From the NCBI RefSeq assembly GCF_026151205.1, contig NC_087079.1, forward strand, positions 17,170,945 to 17,234,944: a stretch of 64,000 bases of DNA, in the 5' to 3' direction. The notes under the pieces are model-generated. The model saw only the letters and a program-made list of their open reading frames with translations. It ran no database searches and had not been told where the DNA came from. Positions 10,912 through 25,900 of this stretch are shown here, in pieces (the stretch's first letter is position 1; each line of letters opens with the position of its first letter). This DNA is from Bolinopsis microptera. Lineage: Eukaryota > Ctenophora > Tentaculata > Lobata > Bolinopsidae. A program made the position numbers and the translations under genes.

Positions 10912-13900
10912 CTAAATGACAGATATTATAACTAATATTCCAGTTAGTCCAAATCCTGCTTTTCAGACCCATATCTATATCTATATTTATATTTATATCT
11001 ATATTCTATATTTATCTAAAATTGGAAATTGGACATGATTTTGACATTAAATGCGTACAGTTAAAATGAATGTCGCAGAAAATTTAGAAATTTCACTGAC
11101 CACAATTTCATATTCCATGTAAGCTCAGTAGGACTTAGTCCATCAACATCTAGATATGTGAATATACCACCATGATTGGGGTCCCATGCAGCAGTAAACA
11201 TTTTATCTACGAACAGGGTCAACACTTGCTTCCTAAGTTCCTGTAGTCGGAGCATGGATATTAATAATGAATAATGATAATATGGTACAACAAATAAGTC
11301 AAAGAATTATATTTTGCTTACCACTAGTACAGTGTAATTGTTGTAGTTCGTTGTTTGAAAAGAGAATCACAATTGTAAGTCTCATGCAGCGCAGTTTGTT
11401 CAATATTGTAGGCCCCCCCCCCCCCACCCCAATATTGTAGCTACCTTCTTATGAGCGATGAGAGAGTATTTCAACAGAAGCCACCCAATCTCCAGGACGG
11501 CTCCAGGGTTAACAAGTCTCCCAATTGCTCCTTCGATCTCTCCGGTACTTTGAACAGTTTCTAACACCACTGTATTACTCCTCTGAAACACAAGAGTTAG
11601 CAAACAATGTTACTCCTCTGAAACACAAGAGTTAGCAAACAATGTTACTCCTCTGAAACACAAGAGTTAGCAAGCAATGTTACTCCTCTGAAACACAAGA
11701 GTTAGCAAACAATGTTACTCCTCTGAAACACAAGAGTTAGCAAACAATGTTATTCCTCTGAAACACAAGAGTTAGCAAACAATGTTACTCCTCTGAAACA
11801 CAAGAGTTAGCAAACAATGTTACTCCTCCGAAAGACAAGAGTTAGCAAACAGTGTTACTCCTCTGAAACACAAGAGTTAGCAAACAGTGTTACTCCTCTG
11901 AAAAACAAGAGTTAGCAAACAATGTTACTCCTCTGAAACACAAGAGTTAGCAAACAATGTTACTCCTCTGAAACACAAGAGTTAGCAAACAATGTTACTC
12001 CTCTGAAACACAAGAGTTAGCAAACAATGTTACTCCTCTGAAACACAAGAGTTAGCAAACAATGTTACTCCTCTGAAACACAAGAGTTAGCAAACAATGT
12101 TACTCCTCTGAAACACAAGAAACACAATGTTACTCCTCTGAAACACAAGAGTTAGCAAACAATGTTACTCCTCTGAAACACAAGAGTTAGCAAACAATGT
12201 TACTCCTCTGAAACACGAGTGTTAGCAAACAATGTTACTCCTCTGAAACACAAGAGTTAGCAAACAATGTTACTCCTCTGAAACACAAGAGTTAGCAAAC
12301 AATGTTACTCCTCTGAAACACAAGAGTTAGCAAACAATGTTAACACCACTGTGTTACTCCTCTGAAACACAAGAGTTAGCAAACAATGTTAACACCACTG
12401 TGTTACTCCTCTGAAACACAAGAGTTAGCAAACAATGTTAACACCACTGTGTTACTCCTCTGAAACACAAGAGTTAGCAAACAATGTTACTCCTCTGAAA
12501 CACAAGAGTTAGCAAACAATGTTACTCCTCTGAAACACAAGAGTTAGCAAACAATGTTACTCCTCTGAAACACAAGAGTTAGCAAACAATGTTACTCCTC
12601 TGAAACACAAGAGTTAGCAAACAATGTTAACACCACTGTGTTACTCCTCTGAAACACAAGAGTTAGCAAACAATGTTAACACCACTGTGTTACTCCTCTG
12701 AAACACAAGAGTTAGCAAACAATGTTAACACCACTGTATTACTCCTCTGAAACACAAGAGTTAGCAAACAATGTTGCAGGAAATATTAAAAATGGCGTCC
12801 TGCCCATTATTGGTAATACTGACGAGGAAGGAGATCTACCTGAATGTGCTGCAGGATACGTTTGGTGAGATACGCAAAGTCCTCTTTGTGTTGTCGGAGT
12901 TTTGTGGGATTATGTTCCGAGATGGCCAACAACATTCGCAGTACATGACCAAGATCACTCAGCGTAGAATAGCTTGTATCTGGGTAGATGATGATGAGAC
13001 ACTTTGGTTTCACCAAATAAATTAGATAGCGAATTTAACATAAACAATAAATTCGACCGTTTTCCCTAGATGGAGCGTGGTGCAACCAGGCATGCTCAGT
13101 TTACTTCATACTATTATACTTAAAAGTATATAATATATGAATATAAGTAATACTAATGATCCGTTTATTGAATATTATTCATGAATAATATACGATCAAA
13201 TTTCATCTGTGCAGGATAATGGAAGTAAAAGAAATGGTCATTCCCCAAACCGTTTTGAATAAAAGCTATTTAAAATGTAAAGCTATATTTTAACAATTAC
13301 TGCGACGTCAAATTGAAAATTTACAATAAACATGTATCGCACCAAATCCGTTTAATCTATGTTCAGAAAATATGGTCAAAACAATAAGTTTATGCACGTT
13401 TGGTTTTTTTGTGGATATTCGCACATTCGTAAAAATTCGCTTTTTATTTTGTAAGCTTTTTTTTGTTCATTAGCATGGTCAAGTCTGTCGGTGTAATACC
13501 GATTTTAAGTCATTTGTTTAGGTATTGAGTTCATTTTGATTGAATCTACATATTAACACCTACGAGAACCTTTCCAAAGGATTACTTGATTGAGCAATAG
13601 ACAACCATGTTACACGCCCATTTATGTCGAGTGAAGCAGAATTCGATCTTTTGACACCGACAAACTTCTACTTATGCTACCAATCACACAGTTCTTGAGA
13701 AATCGCTCCACAAATCCTTGTGAATGTAGCAATTTCAAGTTTATCAGTTTGCAGTTGTCATGTAGAATGATGGTTATGCACAAGTTTTTGAAACTGGATT
13801 TTGAGTATGTATATACTACATAACCTCAAAAGTGTCAGTTATTTTGAAATAATTTTCGGCAGTATCGAGATAGCCCGACCACGGTCCGCGGACCACGGTC

Positions 13901-16900
13901 CGCGGACCACTGTCTGCGGACCACTGTCTACCAGATCATATTACTGTATAATAACAGTATCCCCTGAATCAAGCAACAGGTGTTTGTGAATAGTTGATTG
14001 GTTACCAGATCATATGAATGGTATGTATGGTATCTTGGATGCAATTAGTTACGACTAGCATAATTAATTGTAGCGTAGTAAATTACTGGATCAAACTATT
14101 GATTACGGTCATGAGCAGCGCATGATATACCAGCATGCCTCTTGTTGCAGAAAACGCAGAAGCTTGGGTTGGCTCTGGAGACGATGAGGGTTTTACCAGC
14201 TTGAGTCCACTTGTCGAGAGGTGAGATAGGTTTGCAGATAGGGTCGCAGGGTAGGGCTGAGTTCATCCGTTTCGTTTTCTCTGAGACCATAGTTGTAGTT
14301 GTTCAAGAAGGAGTTCATGATAGAAATGATTGATATTATATTGCATGATGTGAACTGATCTCGTAAGGTTGCTTAATCGTTTAATAAGCCTTGACACCAC
14401 CGCTGATTGGAATTCGCGTGCGATGATGTGAACCCTGCCCATATCCAAAAAAATTGTAATTTCCTACATTCTCAATTTTTTCGTTTTCTGTGGCCCGCTC
14501 GCATAAAAAGTCTTTGTATTCGCGCGGTTCAAAGATTTTTCATGGCGGAATCCAGATTCTCAATTTTACTTTTTTAGGGCCCGGAACAGGGACGTAGCCA
14601 GGATTTTTCTTTGAGGGGGGCTGTTGGCGAGCGAAGAGAGCCGACGTGTCCAATCCAGTTGCGCAGCGAGCGAAGCGAGCAAGCTGTGGCAGGGGTCTGG
14701 GGGCGCAGCCCCCAGCGGGGTCCAGGGGCGGAGCCTCTTGGCGGGGGCTAGGGGGGGCCCAGCCCCTCGGAAATTTTTTGCGAAACAGGGTGTTTTAGAC
14801 GACATTTGGCATTAAAGAAATTTGTAGGACAGCAATAAACTGGGATTGAAAAGAATCAAGTACTCACGTAAATTTGGTAACTGCACAACAGCAATCTGCA
14901 TTCTCCAATCAGAATTTACGACTTACTCATGCCTCATCGTCTTAAGATTTTTACATTTCCTACGGTCTAGGGGACACTATTGACTATTTATAGAAGTCTT
15001 CTAGAATGTTTGCTTGGATTTAATGACAGATATTTACTAATCCACAGTTCAAATCTTTGACTGACTGCAGTCATAAACACAGCCCAGTTACCAGGCGACC
15101 ATGGGGACTAGGGGGCTTATCTTTTTTCTGGGGTTCGATTTTTTCCGGGGGGGGGCTGCCGCCCCCCTAGCCCCCCCCCCCTGTCTACGTGCCTGGCCCG
15201 GAATGCTTTTTAATAGATAATCCTAGGTTACTTTTGGGGGCGAAGCCCCCGAAAATTTTGGAAATTTAAACTAGATTTGGCCTCCTGGAACGAATCTGAC
15301 AATGGAGAACGATTTTAGCATACTATTTTCTGATTTCAATTTTTATTGGGATAAATTGTCTGGATTCTAGAATCCCTAAACACTTGGCTTAACTAAAGCA
15401 CGAAATAGGAGACAGCATGAAGTATCAAGAGTTTATAATTTTGGCAAAAATGTTTTCTCATCTACTACCATCACTTTCTGCTTTCAAGCCCGTTTCATAG
15501 ACTAGATAAGTAGATAGTAAAATGTTAATAAAGTAATAATGACTATTTATGTCGTGTACGCGAAAATGCCTCAATAATTAGCATCTGGTTAGTGGTTACT
15601 TGATGCACAGATTTTGTAGCTAATAGCAACAAACTTTGGTCTGTGAAACGAAATTTGATAGACTGGATCAGTGGATCCCTGACTGAGGACATTTAAATAA
15701 CGGTCCAGCAACTTTTAGTCTGCTCTTTCACTTAAATTCCTACTGAAATATTATCGAAAATTCTCAGAGTTGGCTCTCGAATTTCCTACTTTTTGTCAAA
15801 AATTTCCTACTTTTAAAAATTTCCTACATTCTTAGAATGCGAGAATGCGGGTTTTTGGATATGGGGAACCCTGCTTGATTCAGGGGATGATGTGAACCCT
15901 GCTTGATTCAGGGGATACTCAATACTGTTATTATACAGTAATATGATCTGGTAGACAGTGGTGTTGATGATAGAAATGATTGATATTATATTGCATGATG
16001 TGAACTGATCTCGTAAGGTTGCTTAATCGTTTAATAAGCCTTGACACCACCGCTGATTGGAATTCGCGTGCGATGATGTGAACCCTGCTTGATGATGGAA
16101 TTCGCGTGCGATGATGTGAACCCTGCTTGATTCAGGGGATGATGTGAACCCTGCTTGATTCAGGGGATACTCAATACTGTTATTATACAGTAATATGATC
16201 TGGTAGACAGTGGTCCGCGGACAGTGGTCCGCAGACAGTGGTCCGCGGACAGTGGTCCGCGGACCAGTGGTCGGGCTATCTCGATACTGCCTAATTTTCA
16301 AAGGTTCGTAATCAGATTGACGAAAAAATCTCACTTTTTTAGTTTCCACATAATATGTGATATAGCTGCTGGAGACGAACAAGGAGAAAAAACGGGATCA
16401 TCGAAATGGCGTGCGCCAAATATTGAGGTTTACCAGTAATTACAAGTAAAACTGGACCTTTAAGATTGACGAATAAACTCATACTCTCTATTATCTATAT
16501 ATCTCATTCAGTACCTAGGCTAATCTTGGAAAAGGTGCAATCTTGCTTGTTTTTACATACCCATTCCGTATGAGTTGATATTCCCGCTGTCTTTAATCCA
16601 CGCAAGAACTGTCTTCAATACCGTCTCTCCACGTGACTAATACCAGAAAAATTGAATTTACTATATTTTAGAATATGATAACCGTTGTAAAATGGGGAAT
16701 AACTTGTATGTTGAATTGGTTATCCAAATTGTACAATTTCAACATTTTTTATATAATCGCTATAGATACAATAGTACAACAGGGGGATTATGTTTTTGTC
16801 CATATTTGTCTATACGGTTTTGTCCAACCTCAGAAAATAGGGTACTGCATGGACAAAAACTGGTTAATTTAGGTGATTATGGTGAGAGAGTTGACGGGTG

Positions 16901-19900
16901 GTTGTTTTTAGAAGTAGTGGGTGTTTACAGGGCTGAAGTAGTGGGTGTTTACAGGGCTGAAGTAGTGGGTGTTTAGTGGGTGTTTAGTGGGTGTTTACAG
17001 GGCTGAAGTAGTGGGTGTTTACAGGGCTGAAGTAGTGGGTGTTTAGTGGGTGTTTAGTGGGTGTTTACAGGGCTGAAGTAGTGGGTGTTTACAGGGCTGA
17101 AGTAGTGGGTGTTTACAGGGCTGAAGTAGTGGGTGTTTACAGGGCTGAAGTAGTGGGTGTTTACAGGGCTGAAGTAGTGGGTGTTTACAGGGCTGAAGTA
17201 GTGGGTGTTTACAGGGCTGAAGTAGTGGGTGTTTACAGGGCTGAAGTAGTGGGTGTTTACAGGGCTGAAGTAGTGGGTGTTTACAGGGCTGAAGTAGTGG
17301 GTGTTTACAGGGCTGAAGTAGTGGGTGTTCACAGGGCTGAAGTAGTGGGTGTTTACAGGGCTGAAGTAGTGGGTGTTTACAGGGCTGAAGTAGTGGGTGT
17401 TTACAGGGCTGAAGTAGTGGGTGTTTACAGGGCTGAAGTAGTGGGTGTTTACAGGGCTGAAGTAGTGGGTGTTTACAGGGCTGAAGTAGTGGGTGTTTAC
17501 AGGGCTGAAGTAGTGGGTGTTTACAGGGCTGAAGTAGTGGGTGTTTACAGGGCTGAAGTAGTGGGTGTTTACAGGGCTGAAGTAGTGGGTGTTCACAGGG
17601 CTGAAGTAGTGGGTGTTTACAGGGCTGAAGTAGTGGGTGTTTACAGGGCTGAAGTAGTGGGTGTTTACAGGGCTGAAGTAGTGGGTGTTTACAGGGCTGA
17701 AGTAGTGGGTGTTTACAGGGCTGAAGTAGTGGGTGTTTACAGGGCTGAAGTAGTGGGTGTTTACAGGGCTGAAGTAGTGGGTGTTTACAGGGCTGAAGTG
17801 GGTGTTTACAGGGCTGAAGTGGGTGTTTACAGGGCTGAAGTAGTGGGTGTTTACAGGGCTGAAGTAGTGGGTGTTTACAGGGCTGAAGTAGTGGGTGTTT
17901 ACAGGGCTGAAGTAGTGGGTGTTTACAGGGCTGAAGTAGTGGGTGTTTACAGGGCTGAAGTGGGTGTTTACAGGGCTGAAGTAGTGGGTGTTTACAGGGC
18001 TGAAGAATCAATATTGCAAAGATTCTTAATAACAATCCGCCATTTATAGATTGTACCTGGCTAAAACATTTTAAAATGCTATTTTTTAGGTATATATTTT
18101 CACCCAAATCCAAATCCCACCACCCAATTTTGAGCCGAAGGGGAAGCACAAATGATAAGTTTCGCCAGCATAGCATTAAAATTCCGGGTTGTAACTCAAG
18201 AAATATGATTTGTATTTAAAAAATACTTACAATATAGTTGGATTGTTTTGTAGCATAGTGCAGTTCAAAGAAAGCCATCACGAAATAAACTTCAGAGATA
18301 ATGTTTGGACGAACACTCAAGGGCTTTCCTGTAAACAGAAAGCTGAGTCAACAGACAGTAAACACATTTATAAATATCACAAAAATAAAGAGATCAGAGT
18401 TTATAGATGTGGATACTGAACATGTGCTCACTATTAATGTAAACAAACAATTATCACCTCCCCGCCAGTATCCACATCTATAATAAAAAGAGCGGATAAA
18501 AAAGTAAATACCTTCTCTAGTGACAGAGTGAAAGCATCGACCATCACTTGACCTATAAGCGTGTCGTAGAAGGAATTCACCTCCCATTTTGGCGGTGTTT
18601 AACATATCTTCAGTATGGTAGACATCAGTGCAATTGTACAGCTTGGCGTAAATGTACGTCTGGATAAAAATTATTACTGCTTTATAACTTTCAGTATACT
18701 AACAGGAAACGATGTAACAGAGTCGATATATTTTAATGTTGCCATGGGGCAGTGGCGTAACTTAGGGCCCCGCAGACCCCACTGTGCGGGGGGGGGGGGG
18801 GGGGCGCCGTATAAGGGGGGGCGCAATTTCCTGAATTTTAGGACCTTTCACTGAAAAAACGCCTTGTTTGTGTATTTCCCTGTTCAATTTAGCGTTCGGT
18901 CGACACGAGAAAAAATATTTGGGGTACCCTTTTTTGTTTCAGGGGGCGCAAAAAGCTGTAGGGGGGCGAGAAAAAAAGTACCCGACCTTTTTTTTTTTTT
19001 TAGGGACACAAAAAATTTTAGGGGGGCGCTTTTCGTCACTGAGCGGGGGGCGCCAACAGGCAAAGTTACGCCACTGCCATGGGGTGGCAAGTCCCCATAC
19101 ATCGCAGTCCGGTAGTTTCATTGCGTCTTAATATATGGTTAGGTTTAAGAATAGGGTTCAATACCACCATGTAAGCTAATGAAATTAAATCGCAAATTTT
19201 CATTTTATTTGCTTTGTTTGACCCATCAATGACTGCCAGGGAATGAGGGCCGTTCAAGAAGAAGTGATTTCCGCGGCAATCTATCATTCCTTCGAAAAAG
19301 AATCTAGAGCGAGGAGGAATGACCGACGCGCGTCAACTGCGCGCGTTTCCCACGGTTTTTGCGCATACAAGATACAACTGGAAGCATTCGCGTTCAACAA
19401 CATTGAAATCCACAGTAGATGAATCCATAAATTTGGAACATGGGCACATCGCAGTATTGGCCGTATTTGAGTGCTCGGAAGGCTCAGTTCGGTTTTCTAA
19501 GATGGATATAGCCGTAAGCTAGGCCTAGGAGCCATCAAAAGTCGTATAAAATTACCCATGGAATGACCAGAAATGAACGAAAATGAACATTATTCTCAAA
19601 GTGCTCAGAATGGTTTAAAATGGGTCGGAAAGTGTTTACATTGGTCCTAGGACCACTCAAACCAAGTTTGGGAATCACTGCATGTCTAGAACCGATGTGA
19701 AGGTGGTTCCAATTTTGATTTTTGTAACCATTTTGGGAACATGGGGACATCGAAGTATTGGCTGTATTTAAGTGCTGGGAAGCCTCAATTCGGTTTTCTA
19801 AGATGGATATAGGTGCTCAGAACGGTTTAAAATTGGTCGGAAAATGTTTATATTAGTCCTAGGACCACTCAAACCAAGTTTGGGAATCACTGCATGTCTA

Positions 19901-22900
19901 GAACCGATGTTACCAATGTTCCAAAATGTTCCAATTTTTGCACAATAATCCTCCTGAGAATCCAGATTTTTGGAACATGAGCACATCGAAGTATTGGTTG
20001 TATTTAAGTGCTGGGAAGCCTCAATTCGGTTTTCTAAGATGGATATAGGTAAAAACTAGGTCTAAGAGCCATCAAAAGTCAAATAACATTACCCAGGTTC
20101 ATGGAATGAACGAAAATGAACAAAAATGAAAATTTTCCTTAAAGCGCTCAGAATGGTAAGAAAATGGTGGCAAAGAGTCAATATTTTCGTCCAACAGAGT
20201 CTTAAAGTTGCATTCAGAATTATGTACAATTAGCACACGTACCTCCAAGAGAAGGCAGAAATTATTTTATTGGGCAACTATTTTGGTTTTAATAATCCCC
20301 CAATATATTGATATAAATTTTTGACATCATTAGCTGTATTTGTTCGTTGAGGGATGAAGGTAGCAGGTGAAAGGGTTGGTTGAGCGGCGCGAGGTAGGTT
20401 GCTGGTGAAGGGGTTGGTTGCGTTAGGTAGGCTGGTGGTGAATGAGTTGGTTGAGGGATGAAGGTTGCTGGTGAAGGGGTTGGTTGAGTGAGGTGGACTG
20501 CTGGTGCTTCTTTGAACTGGTAGATAAAGAGGTAGGCTCATCAATTTAGTGATTTAGTTGTGGTTAACAGAGAGGGAAAATGATTTGTATAACTTAATTA
20601 TCTATTTATTCTCTTCTTATTCATTAACAAGCTTGCTAAGTTAATCCTATTGCTGATGACCTGATCTGATCTTACGCCTCTACATCCGATCACACCAAAT
20701 AAGATCGGATAACCTTGCTACGCTCGGATCACCTTATTCAGATCACATCTTTATTTGCTTCCACACATCTATTACACGAAGTGATGTGATACAAATGAAA
20801 CTGATGTGATCTAAATATAGGGTGTACATTGTGTGACTGTCTGACTGTTTATGGAATCACTGCATGCCCAGAACCGATACGAGGGGTGCAGAATACCGAA
20901 CCATCTTAACAGTACAGTAAATGAATAGTCTGTTGATTGGCCTTATGACTCTTTCGTAAACTCTTTGGAATTGCTCAGAGCGGTTTAAAATTGGTCGGAA
21001 AGTGTTTGTATTGGTCCTAAGACCACTCGAATTGGAACATTTTGGAACATTGGTAACATCGGTTCTAGACATGCAGTGATTCCCAAACTTGGTTTGAGTG
21101 GTCCTAGGACTAATATAAACACTTTCCGACCAATTTTAAACCGTTCTGAGCATTTTTAGGACAATATTCATTTTTGTTCATTTTCGTTCATTCCATGAAC
21201 CTGGGTAATGCTATTTGACTTTTGATGGCTCTTAGGCCTAGTTTTTACCTATATCCATCTTAGAAAACCGAATTGAGGCTTCCCAGCACTTAAATACAGC
21301 CAATACTTCGATGTGCCCATGTTCCAAAAATCTGGATTCTCAGGAGGATTATTGTGACAAAATTGGAACATTTTGGAACATTGGTAACATCGGTTCTAGA
21401 CATGCAGTGATTCCCAAACTTGGTTTGAGTGGTCCTAGGACTAATATAAACACTTTCCGACCAATTTTAAACCGTTCTGAGCATTTTTAGGACAATATTC
21501 ATTTTTGTTCATTTTCGTTCATTCCATGAACCTGGGTAATGTTATGCTACTTTCGATGGCCCCTAGACCTAGCTTGCAAATATATCCATCATTTACAATT
21601 ATTTTTGGCACTATTTAGAGCTCATTAGGGCAAATAAATGCATGGCACACTTTTGGCACATGTTCCAAAAATGTTCCAAAAATCTGGATTCATCAACTCG
21701 AAATCCAGAAGACGTTTCCCTGAATTTTGTAGGGGATTTTGCGCGTCGCACGTACGTTACAATATTTATAATTGTAGAGGATAAGATTTTAGAGGTCTCC
21801 CGTCTCACTAAACTGCTCGTATTTAGAGACAATAAGATATAAATATAACCGATAACTTAATAACACATCCAACCCCACTCAGGCCGCCCATCCCAAAATA
21901 GCTGAAGTCCCCTAAAATACAGACTGAGAATCTTTACCCCTGTAGGGGATTTATGTTCCAGGGTATTTGGAACATGTTTAGGTGGTTAAATAGTAAGTAC
22001 CTCTCCAAAACCATCAGAAAATCAAGTTTTGACCTCTTGACCCACTCAGGCCACTCCCAGGAACAATGCACAACTATTTGTAGGGGATTTGAAAACCGTG
22101 TCAAATCCCCTACAAATCCAGACTGAGAATCTTTACCCCTGTAGGGGCTTTATGTTCCGGGGTATTTGGAACATGTTTTTGTGTAAAAATGGGTATTACC
22201 TGTCCCAAACCATCAGAAAAATCAAGTTTCGACCTCCCAACCCACTCAGGCCACTCCCAGGGGCCACGCCCATCCCAAAATAGCTGAAATCCAGGTAAAA
22301 TCAAGATTGAAAATCTTTACCCCTGTAGGGGATTTATGTTCCAGGGTATTTGGAACATGTTTTTGTGTAAAAATGGGAAGTACCTGTCCCAAACCATCAT
22401 AAAAATCAAGTTTCGACCTCCCAACCCACTCAGGCCACTCCCAGGGGCCACGCCCATCCCAAAATAGCTGAAATCCAGGTAAAATCAAGATTGAAAATCT
22501 TTACCCCTGTAGGGGATTTATGTTCCAGGGTATTTGGAACATGTTTTTATGTAAAAATGGGTAGTACCTGACTCAAACCATCAGAAAAACCGAGTTTCAA
22601 CATCTTGACCCACTCAGGCCGCTCCCAGGGGCCACGCCTAAGTCCTAACCCAGAAAGGTTACAGGGGGTGGGGTGGGGCAAAAGTAACGTTACATACGTT
22701 GTGTCTTATAGTTTATACCACCACCGTGTTTCATATTATGGACCTGTAACTTTGCAGATGGCATGCTGTAACTATTACGCCCATATGCATATAATATTAA
22801 ATCACCTATATTGTTCTTTCCGGACATGCTAGACGCCCATTTATTTCAGATTACTGTAGATAATTAATTGGTGCATCTGATCTGAAAAATTGAGGCCAAA

Positions 22901-25900
22901 CGGATTTGAAATGACGAAGTTATCAAGCATTTTGTGTATCTCGTTACAAAATTGATTGGGTGATTATGTGATAGGACACCTTAATTGGGTTCCCTTGCAA
23001 TTTAACGGGTCGCCTAATCACCTGAACAGGTAATCCAATCACCTGAACACACGTAATGAATAAACTCGTTATGCCTCGTATCTCAGTCAACTGAGAAGCT
23101 ACAACTCTCATTTTTTCAGATCGAACGTAATTTGAATGGCCAAATACAATTCTATAAAGTTTGGCTTGATCTAATCAAAACTATCAAATAAATGCGATAA
23201 TGAACCTTCATTCGAAAAAAATGAGCATGAATATTATTTGATTTAACATATTCCTTGAATGAGTGGTGATAGTAAGTCATACCAAAAAGAATACCCCGGA
23301 ACACAAATCGCATACGACGGTAAAGATTCTCATTCTGGGTTTTATGGGATTTCCAGATATTTTTGGATGGGCGTGGCCCCAGGGATTGGCCTGAGTGGGC
23401 TGAGAGGTCGAACGTTTATTTTTTTTAATGGTTTGGGGCAGATACCAACTATTAAACCACCTAAACAAATTCCAAATACCCCGGAACATAAATCCCCTAC
23501 AGGGGTAAAGATTCTCAGTCTGGATTTGTAGGGGATTTGACACGGATTCCAAATCCCCTACAAATAGTTGCGCATTGTTCCTGGGAGTGGCCTGAGTGGG
23601 TCAAAAGGTCGAAAGTTGGTTTGTCTGATTGTTTGGGCCAGGTACTACCTATTAAACCACCTAAACATGTTCCAAATATCCCGGAACATAAATCCCCTAC
23701 AGGGGTAAAGATTTTCGATCTTGATTTTACCTGGATTTCAGCTATTTTGGGATGGGCGTGGCCCCTGGGAGTGGCCTGAGTGGGTTGGGAGGTCTAAACT
23801 TGATTTTTCTGATGGTTTAGGTCAGGTACTAACTATTTAACCACCTAAACATGTTCCAAATACCCCGGAACATAAATCCCCTACAGGGGTAAAGATTTTC
23901 AATCTTGATTTTACCTGGATTTCAGCTACCTATTTTCGGATGGGCGTGGCCCCTGGGGGTGGCCTGAGTGGGTTGGGAGGTCAAAACTTGATTTTTTTGA
24001 TGGTTTGGGTCAGGTACTAACTATTAAACCACCTAAACATGTTTCAAATACCCCGGAACATAAATCCCCTACAGGGGTAAAGATTTTCAACCTTGATTTT
24101 ACCTAGATTTCAGCTATTTTGGGATGGGCGTGGCCCCTGGGAGTGGCCTGAGTGGGTTGGGAGGTCTAAACTTGATTTTTCTGATGGTTTCGGTCAGGTA
24201 CTAACTATTTAACCACCTAAACATCTTCCAAATACCCCGGAACATAAATCCCCTACAAGGGTCAAATCCCCTACAAATCCCCTACAAAAATCAAGGAAAC
24301 GTGCTCTCGTTTCCTTGATTTGTAGGGGATTTTGCGCGCCGCACGTATGTCACAATATTGATCATTGTAGATAATCTTTCAGAGGTCTCACTAAACTGCT
24401 CGTATTTATACTTTTATAGACACTAAGATATGAAAAACTTAGTAAAACACCCAACCCCACTCCAACGCCGCCCATCCCAAATAGCTTGAAATCCAGGTAA
24501 AATCAAGACTGAGAATCTTTTCCCCAGTAGTGCATTTATGTTCCGGGGTAGGTGGAACATGTTTTGGTGGTCAAATAGTTAGTACCTGTCCCAAACCATC
24601 AGAAAAACTGAGTTTCAACCTCTTGATCCACTCAGGCCACTCCCAGGGGTCACGCCTAACCCAGAAAAGCTACAGGGGGAGGGGCCAAAAGTAACGTTAC
24701 ATACGTTGGGTCTTATACCACCACCGTGTTTCATATTATGGACCTGTAACTTTGCAGATGGAATACTGTAACTACTAATTCGAGTATTCCATTTATTCCT
24801 TGAACCTGGGGCATTTGATGTGACTTTCGGCCCCTAGGCCTAGCTTATGGCAATATCCTTCCTAGAAAACCGAATTGGGGGCTCCCAGCCCTTTATAACT
24901 ACTATCCAAGAGTGGTCCAACCTCATTCTCGTCGATTTCGTTCATTTAATTTTGTTCATATCATAAACAAACTTTTTGAAAAACGACCATTAACTACTAC
25001 TAACTAGTAAACTAACCATATATTCACTGTATTCATAACTAAGTTTAAGTACCTGTTATAGAAGTTTGAGATCCAAAAATCACAGAAAATCATTAAAAAA
25101 ATGTGTTTCAATTGGTACTGCTTAGTGACCTCCGATTTAAAAAGTCTAGTTGACACTATCTGTCTTATCTGTTGAGAGAGTCCATACTAAAGTAAATGAA
25201 TTCTGTAGAAAAATGATTTCGAGAGTGAATTTTTTGAAGTGATGGTGGAGCAAGATCGATTCTAGTCCACATATGAAAAGTGGTGGGTTTTGGTATATAA
25301 TAGATGTGCACTTAAGCTGACTGGACCATATTTAAAACGAACCTGTTGAGCTTCAAGAGCACAGTATTTCGTGGTATCATAAATTGTCCCATCGAAGTCA
25401 ACACAAGTCAGGTAGCCCAAATGTTCTGTATCTAAGGAGTTATTGTCCCAGAATCTCAGCACCTGATGAATATTGAAGATTCAAGATGATTTAAAATAAA
25501 AAATCGAACACAAAAATTTTACGAATGAGTTTGATTATAATTGTAGATTAAATATAAATATATCATTAACAATTCTATCAACTCACGATAAAACAATAAC
25601 TAGGAATGCCGACACATATATATATATAAAAAGGGTTAAAATTCTACGATTTACATCCTTGAGTTCATGTTCAAGTCGGCCAGCAAGCTCAGCTAAAACT
25701 TTTAGCAATTCCTCTCTTTCCTTTGTTGCCGCGTCAGTTTCAGGTGGATCTAGCACTGAAAATATTGCAATATATGTTAGCTTTGAAATTGCCGGAACCT
25801 GTATAACCCTAAAATGGTGTCAAGACTCAAGAGACTAAAATAATTATTACCTATTTAATTCGCGTTTTTGACACCACTTGGGAGGCCAAATTTTGGGCAC

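Noticed and set aside
17039-18176. Long ORFs on both strands (VVGVYRAE and LLQPCKHP repeats)
   Set aside because: Same artefact, from the 24-bp array in RENBP intron 5; open on both strands and with no non-repeat domain.
20278-20544. 88-codon ORF with Pro/Ser/Thr repeats
   Set aside because: Derived from a short tandem repeat in RENBP intron 3; no domain and it lies between exons of that gene.
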